Of a stretch of DNA of 42,016 bases, positions 9,423 through 17,393 are shown piece by piece. The stretch covers positions 1-42,016 of the forward strand of contig DDII01000076.1 of assembly GCA_002338445.1 (NCBI GenBank), in the 5' to 3' direction. Every line of letters begins with the position of its first letter. The first letter of the stretch is position 1. The notes beneath the pieces were generated by a model. It worked only from the letters and a program-made list of their open reading frames with translations. It did not search any database and was not told where the DNA came from. This DNA is from Cellvibrionales bacterium UBA1854. Lineage in GTDB: Bacteria > Pseudomonadota > Gammaproteobacteria > Pseudomonadales > Porticoccaceae. Both the position numbers and the translations under genes were made by a program.

Positions 9423-11277
9423 CTTTCTTCAGCGAAACCAAAAGTAAAGAAATTGCGGCGGGAGTAACACCTTGCAACCTTGATGCCCGAGCCAGTGTCT
9501 CCGGTCGAGCCTCAATTAACTTTTGAGTCACTTCTGATGAGAGCCCTTTCACCTTTGAATAGTCAAAAACATCAGGTATGAGAGTGTCCTCATGCCTTCG
9601 CATACGCTCTATTTCATCCTTTTGACGATCTATATATCCGGAGTACTTAGCTTCAATTTCTAACTGCTGAGCAACGACAGTATCAATTTGTTTATCTACC
9701 AGCTTCAAAAGTATGTCCACGGATAATTCTGGGCGCTTCAATAGCTGATACAAACTATACTCATGGGTCAGGCAGTGTTCAGTATATTTCGATAATTGGT
9801 TTGCCAAATTACTTTTCGGTTGAATCCAAGTATCTCTAAAATACTTTCGCCCAATATCAATATCATTAGATTTGGCCTTAAAATTTTTCCAACGCGATTT
9901 ACTAACAACTCCTAAATTCCAACCTACCTTGGTTAATCGCTGATCAGCATTATCCTCTCGCAACAATAAACGATATTCTGCACGGCTTGTAAACATTCGG
10001 TAGGGTTCAGAAGTGCCTAAAGATACCAGGTCGTCAACCATTACACCCATGTATGCGGAATCCCTGCTGGGACACCAACTTTGTTTGTTTTGTAATAATA
10101 ACGATGCATTGACTCCCGCTAATAAACCTTGTGCGGCTGCTTCTTCATATCCTGTAGTACCATTGATTTGACCTGCGAAAAATAAACGTCTAAGAAATTT
10201 GCTTTCCAACGAATGTTTTAGATCTTGTGGGTTAAAAAAATCATATTCAATCGCATAACCGGGACGGGTTATGTGAGCATTCTCAAAGCCTTTAATAGTC
10301 CTAACAAACTGGGTCTGAACATCAAAGGGTAGGCTTGTCGAAATACCATTAGGGTAAAGTTCATAGGTATTTAAACCCTCTGGTTCAATAAAAATTTGAT
10401 GATGTTCTTTGTCAGAGAAGCGTACTACTTTATCCTCTATAGATGGACAGTAACGAGGCCCAATTCCCTCAATTGCTCCGCTGTACATTGGAGATTCCTT
10501 CAGTCCATTGGTAATAATTTTGTGCGTTTCTTGATTTGTCTGTGTAATCCAGCAACAACGCTGATCGGGATGATCAGAAGCAGACCCCAGAAACGACATC
10601 GCCGGTCGAGGTTGATCCCCCCATTGTTCATTTAACCCAGTAAAATCTACAGTTCGAGCATCAATCCTCGGTGGTGTGCCAGTTTTTAATCTTCCGAATC
10701 GAAAAGGTAGATCACGAAGAGCCTTTGACAGAGATGTGCTATTGGATTCACCAGCGCGTCCACCGGAGTAATTATTTTGACCAATATGAATTCTCCCGGA
10801 TAAAAATGTACCGGTTGTCAACACAACAGCATCTGCATATATTGTCTCGCCCATCTGCGTTATAACTCCGCACACACAGTCACCGCAAATCACGAGATCG
10901 GAGACGGTTTGCTGAAAGACCGTCAAATTAGAGGCAGAGGATACGATAGACTTTATTGCCGCACGGTACAGATCACGATCAGTCTGTATTCGGGTAGCGC
11001 GGACTGCCGGCCCTTTTCGAGAATTTAATACTCGAAACTGAATGCCAGCCCTATCCGCAGCTTTAGCCATTGCTCCATCGAGAGCATCAATTTCTTTTAC
11101 TAATTGACTTTTACCAATCCCGCCAATTGCTGGATTGCAAGACATAATCCCAAGTGTGTCTAAATTTTGAGTGAGCAAAAGTGTTTTTTGACCCATACGA
11201 CTAGCTGCAAGACACGCTTCCGTTCCAGCGTGTCCTCCGCCTATAACTATCACATCGTAATGCTGATGTTGTTTCAT
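9412..11277 (-). CDS. mnmG: tRNA uridine-5-carboxymethylaminomethyl modification enzyme MnmG
   Basis: FAD-dependent subunit of the MnmE-MnmG complex, which installs the cmnm5 group on the wobble uridine of several tRNAs. The 621-residue protein has the FAD dinucleotide fold VIGGGHAGTEACLAASRMG at its start, the ILSCNPAIGG-type motif (here IMSCNPAIGGIGKSQLVKEID), the SRAEYRLLLREDNADQRL block and a C-terminal helical domain. Its partner mnmE is encoded at 14220-15584 on the other strand. It is the first gene of the leftward unit and is divergent from rpmH. Confidence 0.98.
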   Translation of the reverse strand: MKQHQHYDVIVIGGGHAGTEACLAASRMGQKTLLLTQNLDTLGIMSCNPAIGGIGKSQLVKEIDALDGAMAKAADRAGIQFRVLNSRKGPAVRATRIQTDRDLYRAAIKSIVSSASNLTVFQQTVSDLVICGDCVCGVITQMGETIYADAVVLTTGTFLSGRIHIGQNNYSGGRAGESNSTSLSKALRDLPFRFGRLKTGTPPRIDARTVDFTGLNEQWGDQPRPAMSFLGSASDHPDQRCCWITQTNQETHKIITNGLKESPMYSGAIEGIGPRYCPSIEDKVVRFSDKEHHQIFIEPEGLNTYELYPNGISTSLPFDVQTQFVRTIKGFENAHITRPGYAIEYDFFNPQDLKHSLESKFLRRLFFAGQINGTTGYEEAAAQGLLAGVNASLLLQNKQSWCPSRDSAYMGVMVDDLVSLGTSEPYRMFTSRAEYRLLLREDNADQRLTKVGWNLGVVSKSRWKNFKAKSNDIDIGRKYFRDTWIQPKSNLANQLSKYTEHCLTHEYSLYQLLKRPELSVDILLKLVDKQIDTVVAQQLEIEAKYSGYIDRQKDEIERMRRHEDTLIPDVFDYSKVKGLSSEVTQKLIEARPETLARASRLQGVTPAAISLLLVSLKKDAA

Positions 11278-11717
11278 ATAAAACCTTTTTTTCTGACGTG
11301 ATAATACGTAAATTTTAAATAATTTAAGATTAAAAGATTTATAAAATAATAATATAATATATTTTGTTATTATTGTTAGGATGACGTAAATAATGGATAA
11401 CTTTTTTTAATCGCTAAATAACAACGGTTTAACCCAAGAAATAATGAAGTATTGAATAGATATAACGTCTTTCTAAACAGTGGATAACTAAGTATAAATT
11501 AAAGTACTCCAATAATTAAATTATTAATGTTCCTTTTTTAGTGTTCAATTTAGGAAAAGAAAAAAGATTTTTCCAAAGCATTTTCACATGTTATTCCTTT
11601 GAGAGTAAACGTTTTTAAAAAAACTCCATGGAACTTTAATTCCAAGGAATTGTGCTGATTGAAGTATTTAATTATACTCCTGGACCTCACTGAATGTGTT
11701 GCACCCGGGAGCAAAAA
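11278..11717. other. AT-rich divergent gap between mnmG and rpmH; possible origin element
   Basis: No gene is supported here. Positions 11311-11370 hold only 3 G/C bases in 60, a strong candidate for an easily unwound element. Two weak DnaA-box-like sequences face leftward: 11392-11400 (two mismatches) and 11479-11487 (reverse complement TTATCCACT, one mismatch from TTATNCACA); both share TGGATAACT. All genes to the left run leftward and all through gyrB run rightward, so this is the point where transcription diverges. It also carries the promoters of mnmG and rpmH. Confidence 0.6.
11650..11678 (+). promoter_or_regulatory. candidate promoter of rpmH-rnpA
   Basis: TTGTGC (11650-11655) and TATACT (11673-11678) are 17 bases apart, with the predicted transcript start near 11685 and about 33 bases of leader before rpmH. 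The -10 matches five of six consensus bases, while the -35 is weak. Confidence 0.45.
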
Positions 11718-11852
11718 ATGAAAAGAACGTTCCAACCGAGTAATTTGAAACGGAAGCGAACCCATGGCTTTCGTGCGCGCATGGCAACAAAAGCAGGTCG
11801 AGCGGTGATAAATCGCAGGCGTGCAAAGGGACGAAGACGCCTAGCGGCGTGA
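11718..11852 (+). CDS. rpmH: Ribosomal protein L34
   Basis: Small basic protein of the large ribosomal subunit. The 44 codons give MKRTFQPSNLKRKRTHGF at the start, then FRARMATKAGRAVINRRRAKG and an RRRLAA end, matching L34 throughout. A GGGAG ribosome binding site lies 6 bases before the ATG. It is followed after 15 bases by rnpA, the near-universal bacterial pair. In Pseudomonas-type chromosomes this gene is adjacent to and divergent from dnaA; here it is divergent from mnmG instead. Confidence 0.98.
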   Translation: MKRTFQPSNLKRKRTHGFRARMATKAGRAVINRRRAKGRRRLAA

Positions 11853-11867
11853 CATAGGGGGGCGATT

Positions 11868-12242
11868 TTGCCCGATCAAAGACTGCGTGGATACCATCGC
11901 TTACATGCTTCAGATCAGTTCAGACAGGTTTTTAAAAACACCGAAGTAAGGGTCGCACATCCAAAATACATTTTGTTAGCAAAATGCAACTTTGTAGATT
12001 ATGCTCGACTTGGGATGGTCGTGGGGAAACGGCATATAAAAAAAGCTTCAGCTCGCAACGTTATAAAAAGATTAGTTAGAGAGACATTCAGGAAAAATCT
12101 TCGAAGAGAGTCTTTCGATGTTTTATTTTTGGTCAGGAGTGATTTAACTGGAACTTCGAAGAAAGAACTAACAGAGTTATTAGAGAATGGTTGGAAGCGT
12201 TTGAAAAATAAATGCTCTAAGTTTGGAAAAGTTTGTGGCTAA
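11868..12242 (+). CDS. rnpA: Ribonuclease P protein component
   Basis: Protein cofactor of RNase P, which trims the 5' ends of tRNA precursors. From the TTG start at 11868 it has 124 residues, with the LRGYHRLHASDQFRQVFKNT beginning, GMVVGKRHIKKASARNVIKRLVRE core and the DVLFLVR strand typical of the family. The usual RNR motif reads RNV here, a change in the third position. A strong AGGGGGG purine run precedes the TTG, and no ATG or GTG is available in frame after the preceding stop, so the TTG start is well supported. Its end overlaps yidD. Confidence 0.95.
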   Translation: MPDQRLRGYHRLHASDQFRQVFKNTEVRVAHPKYILLAKCNFVDYARLGMVVGKRHIKKASARNVIKRLVRETFRKNLRRESFDVLFLVRSDLTGTSKKELTELLENGWKRLKNKCSKFGKVCG

Positions 12243-12513
12243 GCTAATTAATATTATTATACGTGGGTACCAGTTGTTCGTTAGCCCACTCAGTGGACCA
12301 TCCTGTCGTTTCTATCCTTCGTGTTCAAATTACGCTTTGGAATGTATAAATCGTCATGGAGTATTTTGGGGTATATACCTTACTTTGAAACGACTACTCA
12401 AGTGTCATCCTTGGCATAAGGGAGGGGTTGATCTTGTGCCGGAAAAACCTTTATCTCGAGTTGGTAAAACAATAGATATGAGTAAAAAAAAGAATGGACT
12501 GGAGAAAATATAG
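12235..12513 (+). CDS. yidD: Membrane protein insertion efficiency factor YidD
   Basis: Small amphipathic membrane-associated protein linked to YidC-dependent insertion. The 92-residue form starts at GTG 12235, preceded by GGAA at a good distance; an upstream TTG at 12223 would add four residues. The conserved segment GPSCRFYPSCSNYALECI and the HPWHKGGVDLVP segment identify the family with confidence. It overlaps the end of rnpA by 8 bases and the start of yidC by 20, so the three genes are translated as a tightly linked set. Confidence 0.93.
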   Translation: MAKLINIIIRGYQLFVSPLSGPSCRFYPSCSNYALECINRHGVFWGIYLTLKRLLKCHPWHKGGVDLVPEKPLSRVGKTIDMSKKKNGLEKI

Positions 12514-14191
12514 TCTTTTAGCCTCCATTGGGGTTATCAGTTGGATGCTGATGATCCAGTGGAGTAATTTCGAACCACCAATGAGCGGCAAAAAGGTTGA
12601 ATTGATTGATGCACCAAATACACCGCCAACTGATAGTGAGCTACCGGTATTTCCGGATAACCAAGATGAGGGAGATATACCGAGTACGCCGATTGTTGAT
12701 ATAAAGACTAACGAGAAATATGAGTTTCAACGTGATTTAGTGGTTGTGGAAACTGATGTGTTTGATGTCACCATTGATCTAAACGGAGGCGATATTATTG
12801 ATGTGAAATTACATCGTCATCTGACAAAACCTCCGGGCGATGGTGGAATTCCGTTGCATATGATGCAGCGTTCTGCTGAAAGGTTTTTTATTGCCAGCAG
12901 TGGCTTGATTGGCCGTGACGGTACCGATAGTAGAACTCGAGGTAGACCTATATTTTCTACCGATGAATACAACTACTCACTGGGCACAAAAGATGCTTTA
13001 GTAGTTGATTTGTTTTATGCGCAGAACAACACTGATATCGTGAAGCGTTTTGTTTTTAAAAAGTCGAAGTACGATATTGATATCGATTATATTTTTAGAA
13101 ATAACTCCTCTTACCCGTGGGAGGGTCGCTTTTTTGGGCAAATAAAACGTGACAGTAAGCCTCCAAGCGGCATCGAGAGCGGCTCGTTTCTCCAACCACC
13201 ATCCTTTTTGGGTGGTGCACGCAGAGAAGAAGAGAAGAATTTTGCAAAATATTCTTTCTCAGATATGGCTGAAGCGCCACCATCTTCAATTATAAAAGGC
13301 GGATGGTTAGCGTTTATGCAACATTATTTTACCGCAGCGTGGGTACCTCCACAGGATGAGATCAACCGTTTTGAACTCAAACAATCGAAGGAGCGTGCGG
13401 GTCACAATATTCTAAGCTTTATTGGACAACCAATAACGGTTCCAGCGGGTGGCACAAATTCATATTCGGCAAAATTATATATAGGACCAAAAGATCAAAA
13501 TTCTTTAAGCATTTTGGCAGAACATTTGGATCTTGTTGTGGACTATGGAGTGTTCTGGGTAATCTGTAAACCAATTCATCAAGCAATGGTTTCCATTTAT
13601 GGTTACATTGGAAATTGGGGATGGGCAATTGTTGTACTTACGATAATCATTAAAATTTTACTGTTTCCTCTCTCTGCGCGGAGTTTGAAGTCCATGGCTC
13701 GTATGCGAAGCTTGCAACCACAAATGGAAAGGCTAAAGGAACTTTATGGTGAGGATCGCCAAAAAATGGGTCAAGAACAAATGGCTCTTTGGAAGAAAGA
13801 AAAGGTAAATCCGTTAGGTGGATGTCTGCCCATGCTGTTACAAATGCCAGTTTTTATATCTTTCTTTTGGGTTTTATCGGAAAGCGTGGAGATACGGCAT
13901 GCGCCTTGGTTACTTTGGATTACAGATCTCTCTTCCATGGATCCTTTTTTCATTCTTCCAGTTATCATGGGGGTAAGCATGGTTGCTATGCAAAAACTTC
14001 AACCTTTGCCAACAGATCCGACGCAAGCGAAAGTTATGCAGTACATGCCAATTGCCTTCACTTTTATGTGTCTTTGGTTTCCCTCCGGTTTGGTTTTATA
14101 TTGGACTGTTAACAATATTTTATCAATTGGACAGCAATGGATTGTAAATCGACAAATTACCTCCGCGAAATCTTCTTCCACATCAACTTAA
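12494..14191 (+). CDS. yidC: Membrane protein insertase YidC
   Basis: Inserts and folds inner-membrane proteins, alone or with SecYEG; subunit c of the ATP synthase is a classic client. The 565-residue protein has an N-terminal membrane anchor (about 8-24), a large periplasmic domain (to about 340), and the conserved C-terminal five-helix insertase domain from roughly 355, with NWGWAIVVLTIIIKILLFPL, the cytoplasmic helical hairpin RSLKSMARMRSLQPQMERLK, NPLGGCLPMLLQMPVFISF and a WTVNNILSIGQQWIVNR ending. Length is typical of the gammaproteobacterial form. It starts inside yidD. Confidence 0.97.
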   Translation: MDWRKYSLLASIGVISWMLMIQWSNFEPPMSGKKVELIDAPNTPPTDSELPVFPDNQDEGDIPSTPIVDIKTNEKYEFQRDLVVVETDVFDVTIDLNGGDIIDVKLHRHLTKPPGDGGIPLHMMQRSAERFFIASSGLIGRDGTDSRTRGRPIFSTDEYNYSLGTKDALVVDLFYAQNNTDIVKRFVFKKSKYDIDIDYIFRNNSSYPWEGRFFGQIKRDSKPPSGIESGSFLQPPSFLGGARREEEKNFAKYSFSDMAEAPPSSIIKGGWLAFMQHYFTAAWVPPQDEINRFELKQSKERAGHNILSFIGQPITVPAGGTNSYSAKLYIGPKDQNSLSILAEHLDLVVDYGVFWVICKPIHQAMVSIYGYIGNWGWAIVVLTIIIKILLFPLSARSLKSMARMRSLQPQMERLKELYGEDRQKMGQEQMALWKKEKVNPLGGCLPMLLQMPVFISFFWVLSESVEIRHAPWLLWITDLSSMDPFFILPVIMGVSMVAMQKLQPLPTDPTQAKVMQYMPIAFTFMCLWFPSGLVLYWTVNNILSIGQQWIVNRQITSAKSSSTST

Positions 14192-14219
14192 GGGTTGGTC
14201 TGGTGTTAGAGCTTTTATA

Positions 14220-15584
14220 GTGTATATCAATGCTGACGATACAATTGTGGCTGTAGCTACAGCGCGCGGGAATGCGGGGATAGGCATTGTTCGCTTGTCT
14301 GGTGGTAACATTACTAAGTATATGCAGCATATTTTAGGTTGCGAGTTGACCCCCAAACAGGCAAGTTTTAAAAAATTTCTCGGTAATGATGGTGAATGTA
14401 TAGATACCGGTATTGCTATCTATTTTCCTTCTCCCGAATCTTTTACCGGAGAATGTGTCCTAGAGTTACAGGGTCATGGGGGTACATTTGTACTAGATCG
14501 TGTGGTTCAACGTTGTAATGATTTGGGAGCTCGTCAAGCTCGACCTGGTGAATTTAGCGAACGTGCTTTTTTGAACGGAAAAATGGATTTGGCTCAGGCT
14601 GAGGCAGTCGCAGATTTGATTTCGAGTTCTTCGCTAGAAGCAGCAAGGTCTGCTATGAGATCTTTGCAAGGAGACTTTTCTCGAGCTGTTGAATCAATTG
14701 TGGCGAGTTTAACTGAAACGCGAGTATTCGTAGAGGCCGCAATTGACTTCTCCGAAGAAGACATCGATTTTTTAAGTGATCCAAAATTAATGGAAATGAT
14801 TGTAAGTTTGGAAAAATGTTTAGACGAATTGCTCATGGGTGCGAAAAGTGGAGTAATACTCCACGAAAGTTTTTCCGTTGTCCTCGCGGGGAAACCTAAT
14901 GTAGGGAAATCGAGTTTAATGAATTGCTTGGGGAAGGACGATACCGCCATCGTCGCAAGCGAAGCTGGAACTACTCGCGATGTAATAAAAAAACAAGTCA
15001 TAATGAATGGAATGTCCATCCAGCTCATTGATACAGCTGGATTACGTGAAACTCAAAGCAATGTCGAGCAAGAAGGAATTCGTCGAGCGTGGATAGAAAT
15101 AGAGTCAGCTGATCATATCCTTCTGGTAACAGACGTCGATTGCAGCTATGTTCAAGAATTAGATTCCATTTGGCCAGAGTACTGTGATCGATATCCGAAT
15201 GGCGCTTCTAAAGTCACAGTGGTGGTAAATAAAATAGACCTTTCAGGGCTTTCCCACGGCATTGACCAGGATTCATCGAGGGTTCGTGTGTCTGCCAAAT
15301 ATAATCTAGGAATAGATGACCTTACTTCGCAGATCGTGAAAAAACTAGGTTTTTTAAATCATGGTGAGGGAAATATATCGGCAAGACGGCGACACCTTTC
15401 AGCGTTAAATGAGGCCAAGTCTTTTATTTCCTGCGCGAAAACACAGCTCAAGTCAAGCCATGCTGGAGAATTAGTTGCGGAAGATTTAAAAATGGCTCAA
15501 AGAGAACTGTCCCGAATAACCGGCTCTCTGTCATCTGATGAACTGCTCGGGGAAATATTTTCGTCCTTTTGCGTGGGAAAGTGA
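14220..15584 (+). CDS. mnmE: tRNA modification GTPase MnmE
   Basis: Potassium-activated GTPase that works with MnmG on the wobble uridine of tRNAs. The 454-residue protein has the N-terminal tetrahydrofolate-binding domain (DTIVAVATARGNAGIGIVRL), a helical domain, the inserted G domain (P-loop GKPNVGKS at 224-231, then DTAGLRET and VVNKIDL), and the invariant C-terminal FCVGK at 450-454 with the catalytic-type cysteine. The start is GTG at 14220 with a weak ribosome binding site; no better start is in frame. It lies 28 bases after yidC and transcribes toward the oriC candidate. Confidence 0.96.
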   Translation: MYINADDTIVAVATARGNAGIGIVRLSGGNITKYMQHILGCELTPKQASFKKFLGNDGECIDTGIAIYFPSPESFTGECVLELQGHGGTFVLDRVVQRCNDLGARQARPGEFSERAFLNGKMDLAQAEAVADLISSSSLEAARSAMRSLQGDFSRAVESIVASLTETRVFVEAAIDFSEEDIDFLSDPKLMEMIVSLEKCLDELLMGAKSGVILHESFSVVLAGKPNVGKSSLMNCLGKDDTAIVASEAGTTRDVIKKQVIMNGMSIQLIDTAGLRETQSNVEQEGIRRAWIEIESADHILLVTDVDCSYVQELDSIWPEYCDRYPNGASKVTVVVNKIDLSGLSHGIDQDSSRVRVSAKYNLGIDDLTSQIVKKLGFLNHGEGNISARRRHLSALNEAKSFISCAKTQLKSSHAGELVAEDLKMAQRELSRITGSLSSDELLGEIFSSFCVGK

Positions 15585-15658
15585 CTAAGTTTAAGATTCT
15601 GGTCATAGCCGAACAAGTATTTGCTACTTTTTATGAGGTTTTAATACTGTTTTTTCTA

Positions 15659-15672
15659 CTGTTTATAAACAG
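15659..15672. repeat. 14-base perfect palindrome CTGTTTATAAACAG
   Basis: The sequence is identical on both strands and contains a one-mismatch DnaA box (TTATAAACA) in each direction. It directly precedes the perfect DnaA box at 15674. It may be an origin or regulator binding site; function is inferred only from position. Confidence 0.6.
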
Positions 15673-15673
15673 G

Positions 15674-15682
15674 TTATGCACA
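15674..15682 (+). promoter_or_regulatory. DnaA box TTATGCACA (perfect)
   Basis: Exact match to the TTATNCACA consensus in the gap upstream of dnaA. Confidence 0.8.
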
Positions 15683-15707
15683 ATACCTGGCTAATTTTTG
15701 AGCGACT

Positions 15708-15734
15708 TTATCGGCATATACTGTTGATAATTTA
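15708..15734 (-). promoter_or_regulatory. consensus sigma28 (FliA) promoter within the oriC candidate
   Basis: On the minus strand TAAA (15734-15731), a 15-base spacer and GCCGATAA (15715-15708) give an exact match to the flagellar sigma28 consensus. It would start a leftward transcript near 15701, antisense to the end of mnmE. No convincing gene lies downstream. The match may be coincidental, though the window does carry two other sigma28 promoters beside flagellar genes. Confidence 0.4.
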
Positions 15735-15741
15735 TTCCCAA

Positions 15742-15776
15742 TAAAATTCTATTTATCTGATTAACATAGAATTTTA
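15742..15776. repeat. 11-base inverted repeat in the AT-rich part of the oriC candidate
   Basis: TAAAATTCTAT (15742-15752) and its exact reverse complement ATAGAATTTTA (15766-15776) are separated by 13 bases. It lies between the DnaA boxes in an AT-rich stretch. Confidence 0.65.
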
Positions 15777-15807
15777 GATTTACTTATTTCCCCGGATAGG
15801 CCTAGGT

Positions 15808-15816
15808 TGTGGATAA
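15808..15816 (-). promoter_or_regulatory. DnaA box TTATCCACA (perfect)
   Basis: TGTGGATAA on the plus strand is the reverse complement of the strongest DnaA box. It lies about 117 bases before the dnaA start. Confidence 0.85.
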
Positions 15817-15932
15817 GTGAGTTTTTAATGTGTAAGCCTGTTTTGGTTTTAGTTGCCTAGATTGGTCCATTCGAAGTATCATTAGAATATAAAACTTATA
15901 GCGTAGACATTAAGATAAAATTGAGGATAAAA

Positions 15933-17363
15933 ATGGGTCTAGAATTGCCAGATGTTTTATGGGATCGATGTCAAAATCAACTTAAAGATGAGTTACCAGA
16001 GCAACAATATAATACTTGGATAAGGCCTTTAGTTACAGATAATGGTCAGCAGGCAGAAGAACAACAACTGTTGTTAGTGGCTCCAAATCGGTTTATAAAG
16101 GATTGGGTGAAAAGTAAGTTTGCCAAACGGATTGAAGAGCTATGTTCGCAATATGGGGGTGTCAGATTGTCTTTAGTGATTAGCAGTGATCGTCCTAGAA
16201 ATAGTTTCAGCGGTCCGGTTATTAGTCCGGTGTCAGATGATCTTGTCAGTAGCACTGTCAAGTCAAAAAATGCCGATCTTAATAGCACTGCTCCTAGAGG
16301 AAGTGTAAAAAAATTTGTAACTTCGGCGGCCGAAAAAAGCCTTCAAAGCAACTTAAATAGTACGTTTTCATTTCGAAACTTTGTGGAGGGAAAGTCAAAT
16401 CAGCTCGCACTCGCTGCTGCACAACAGGTTTCCGAAAATCCAGGAGGGTCATATAATCCATTGTTTATCTATGGTGGTGTCGGTTTGGGAAAGACACATT
16501 TGATGCATGCCGTTGGTAACGCAATGAGAATTTTAAATCCAGAGGCCCGAATCGTTTATCTTCACTCTGAGAGATTTGTGGCAGATATGGTTAAGGCTCT
16601 TCAGTTAAAAGCGATAGATGAATTTAAGCGCTTTTATCGTTCTGTTGATGCTTTGTTGATTGATGATATTCAGTTCTTTTCTGGCAAGGAGAGGTCTCAG
16701 GAAGAGTTTTTTCATACATATAACGCTCTTTTGGAGGGCGGACAGCAGATGATTCTGACATGTGATAGGTACCCGCGGGAAATGGATGGTGTCGAGGAGA
16801 GGCTTAAGTCAAGATTTGGATGGGGGCTTACGGTAGCGGTAGAGCCGCCAGAATTGGAGACTAGAGTCGCTATTTTGATCAACAAGGCGGCTCAAGGTAA
16901 TGTGGCACTATCTCGAGAGGCTGCTTTCTTTATTGCACAGCGAATAAGGTCTAACGTAAGAGAGTTAGAGGGTGCTCTCAAGAGGGTTATGGCTCACTCT
17001 CAATTCTCAGGAAGGGCTATTGACATTGATTTAATCCGAGAATCTTTGAAAGATTTATTGGCACTTCAAGACAAGCTAGTTACCATAGACAATATACAAA
17101 GAGTGGTGGCTGATCAATATAAGCTAAAGATATCTGACCTATTATCTAAGCGACGAAGCCGTTCAATAGCTCGTCCAAGGCAAGTAGCGATGTACCTAGC
17201 GAAGGAACTAACTAACCACAGTTTGCCAGAAATCGGTGAGTCGTTTGGTGGTCGAGATCATACAACTGTATTACACGCTTGCAGGAAAGTGCGAGAGCTT
17301 GAGTTAACGGATAAAGAGTTGCGAAGAGATTTGAAAAATTTGTTCAGGACCCTTTCGACTTAA
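15933..17363 (+). CDS. dnaA: Chromosomal replication initiator DnaA
   Basis: AAA+ ATPase that binds DnaA boxes and opens oriC. From ATG 15933 (preceded by GAGGA) it has 476 residues: domain I (LWDRCQNQLKDELPEQQYNTWI, about 10-30), a variable serine-rich linker (about 85-140), the AAA+ domain with Walker A GGVGLGKT at 181-188 and Walker B LLIDDIQFF, and the C-terminal DNA-binding domain with GGRDHTTVLHACRKV. A TTG four codons upstream (15921) is part of the ribosome binding region rather than the start. It is followed by dnaN after 30 bases. Confidence 0.98.
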   Translation: MGLELPDVLWDRCQNQLKDELPEQQYNTWIRPLVTDNGQQAEEQQLLLVAPNRFIKDWVKSKFAKRIEELCSQYGGVRLSLVISSDRPRNSFSGPVISPVSDDLVSSTVKSKNADLNSTAPRGSVKKFVTSAAEKSLQSNLNSTFSFRNFVEGKSNQLALAAAQQVSENPGGSYNPLFIYGGVGLGKTHLMHAVGNAMRILNPEARIVYLHSERFVADMVKALQLKAIDEFKRFYRSVDALLIDDIQFFSGKERSQEEFFHTYNALLEGGQQMILTCDRYPREMDGVEERLKSRFGWGLTVAVEPPELETRVAILINKAAQGNVALSREAAFFIAQRIRSNVRELEGALKRVMAHSQFSGRAIDIDLIRESLKDLLALQDKLVTIDNIQRVVADQYKLKISDLLSKRRSRSIARPRQVAMYLAKELTNHSLPEIGESFGGRDHTTVLHACRKVRELELTDKELRRDLKNLFRTLST

Positions 17364-17393
17364 GTAGATTTTATTGAGATAAAAGGAACGCTT

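Larger units (their letters stand above)
15585..15932. other. Probable oriC / dnaA regulatory region
   Basis: No gene is supported in these 348 bases. They contain two perfect DnaA boxes (TTATGCACA at 15674-15682 on plus, TTATCCACA at 15816-15808 on minus), three one-mismatch boxes (15663-15671, 15722-15730 on minus, 15732-15740), an AT-rich tract at about 15717-15790, a 14-base palindrome (15659-15672) and an 11-base inverted repeat (15742-15752 / 15766-15776). A location just upstream of dnaA is where many bacteria keep oriC, and it also fits DnaA autoregulation. Confidence 0.75.

Noticed and set aside
11550..11765. Leftward 71-residue frame across the mnmG-rpmH gap
   Set aside because: It runs antisense through the start of rpmH, has low-complexity Phe/Ser content, no ribosome binding site of note and no recognisable family.
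15585..15701. Possible short leftward gene behind the oriC sigma28 promoter
   Set aside because: A frame of about 50 codons from an ATG near 15612 is antisense to mnmE, lacks a ribosome binding site and resembles nothing known.
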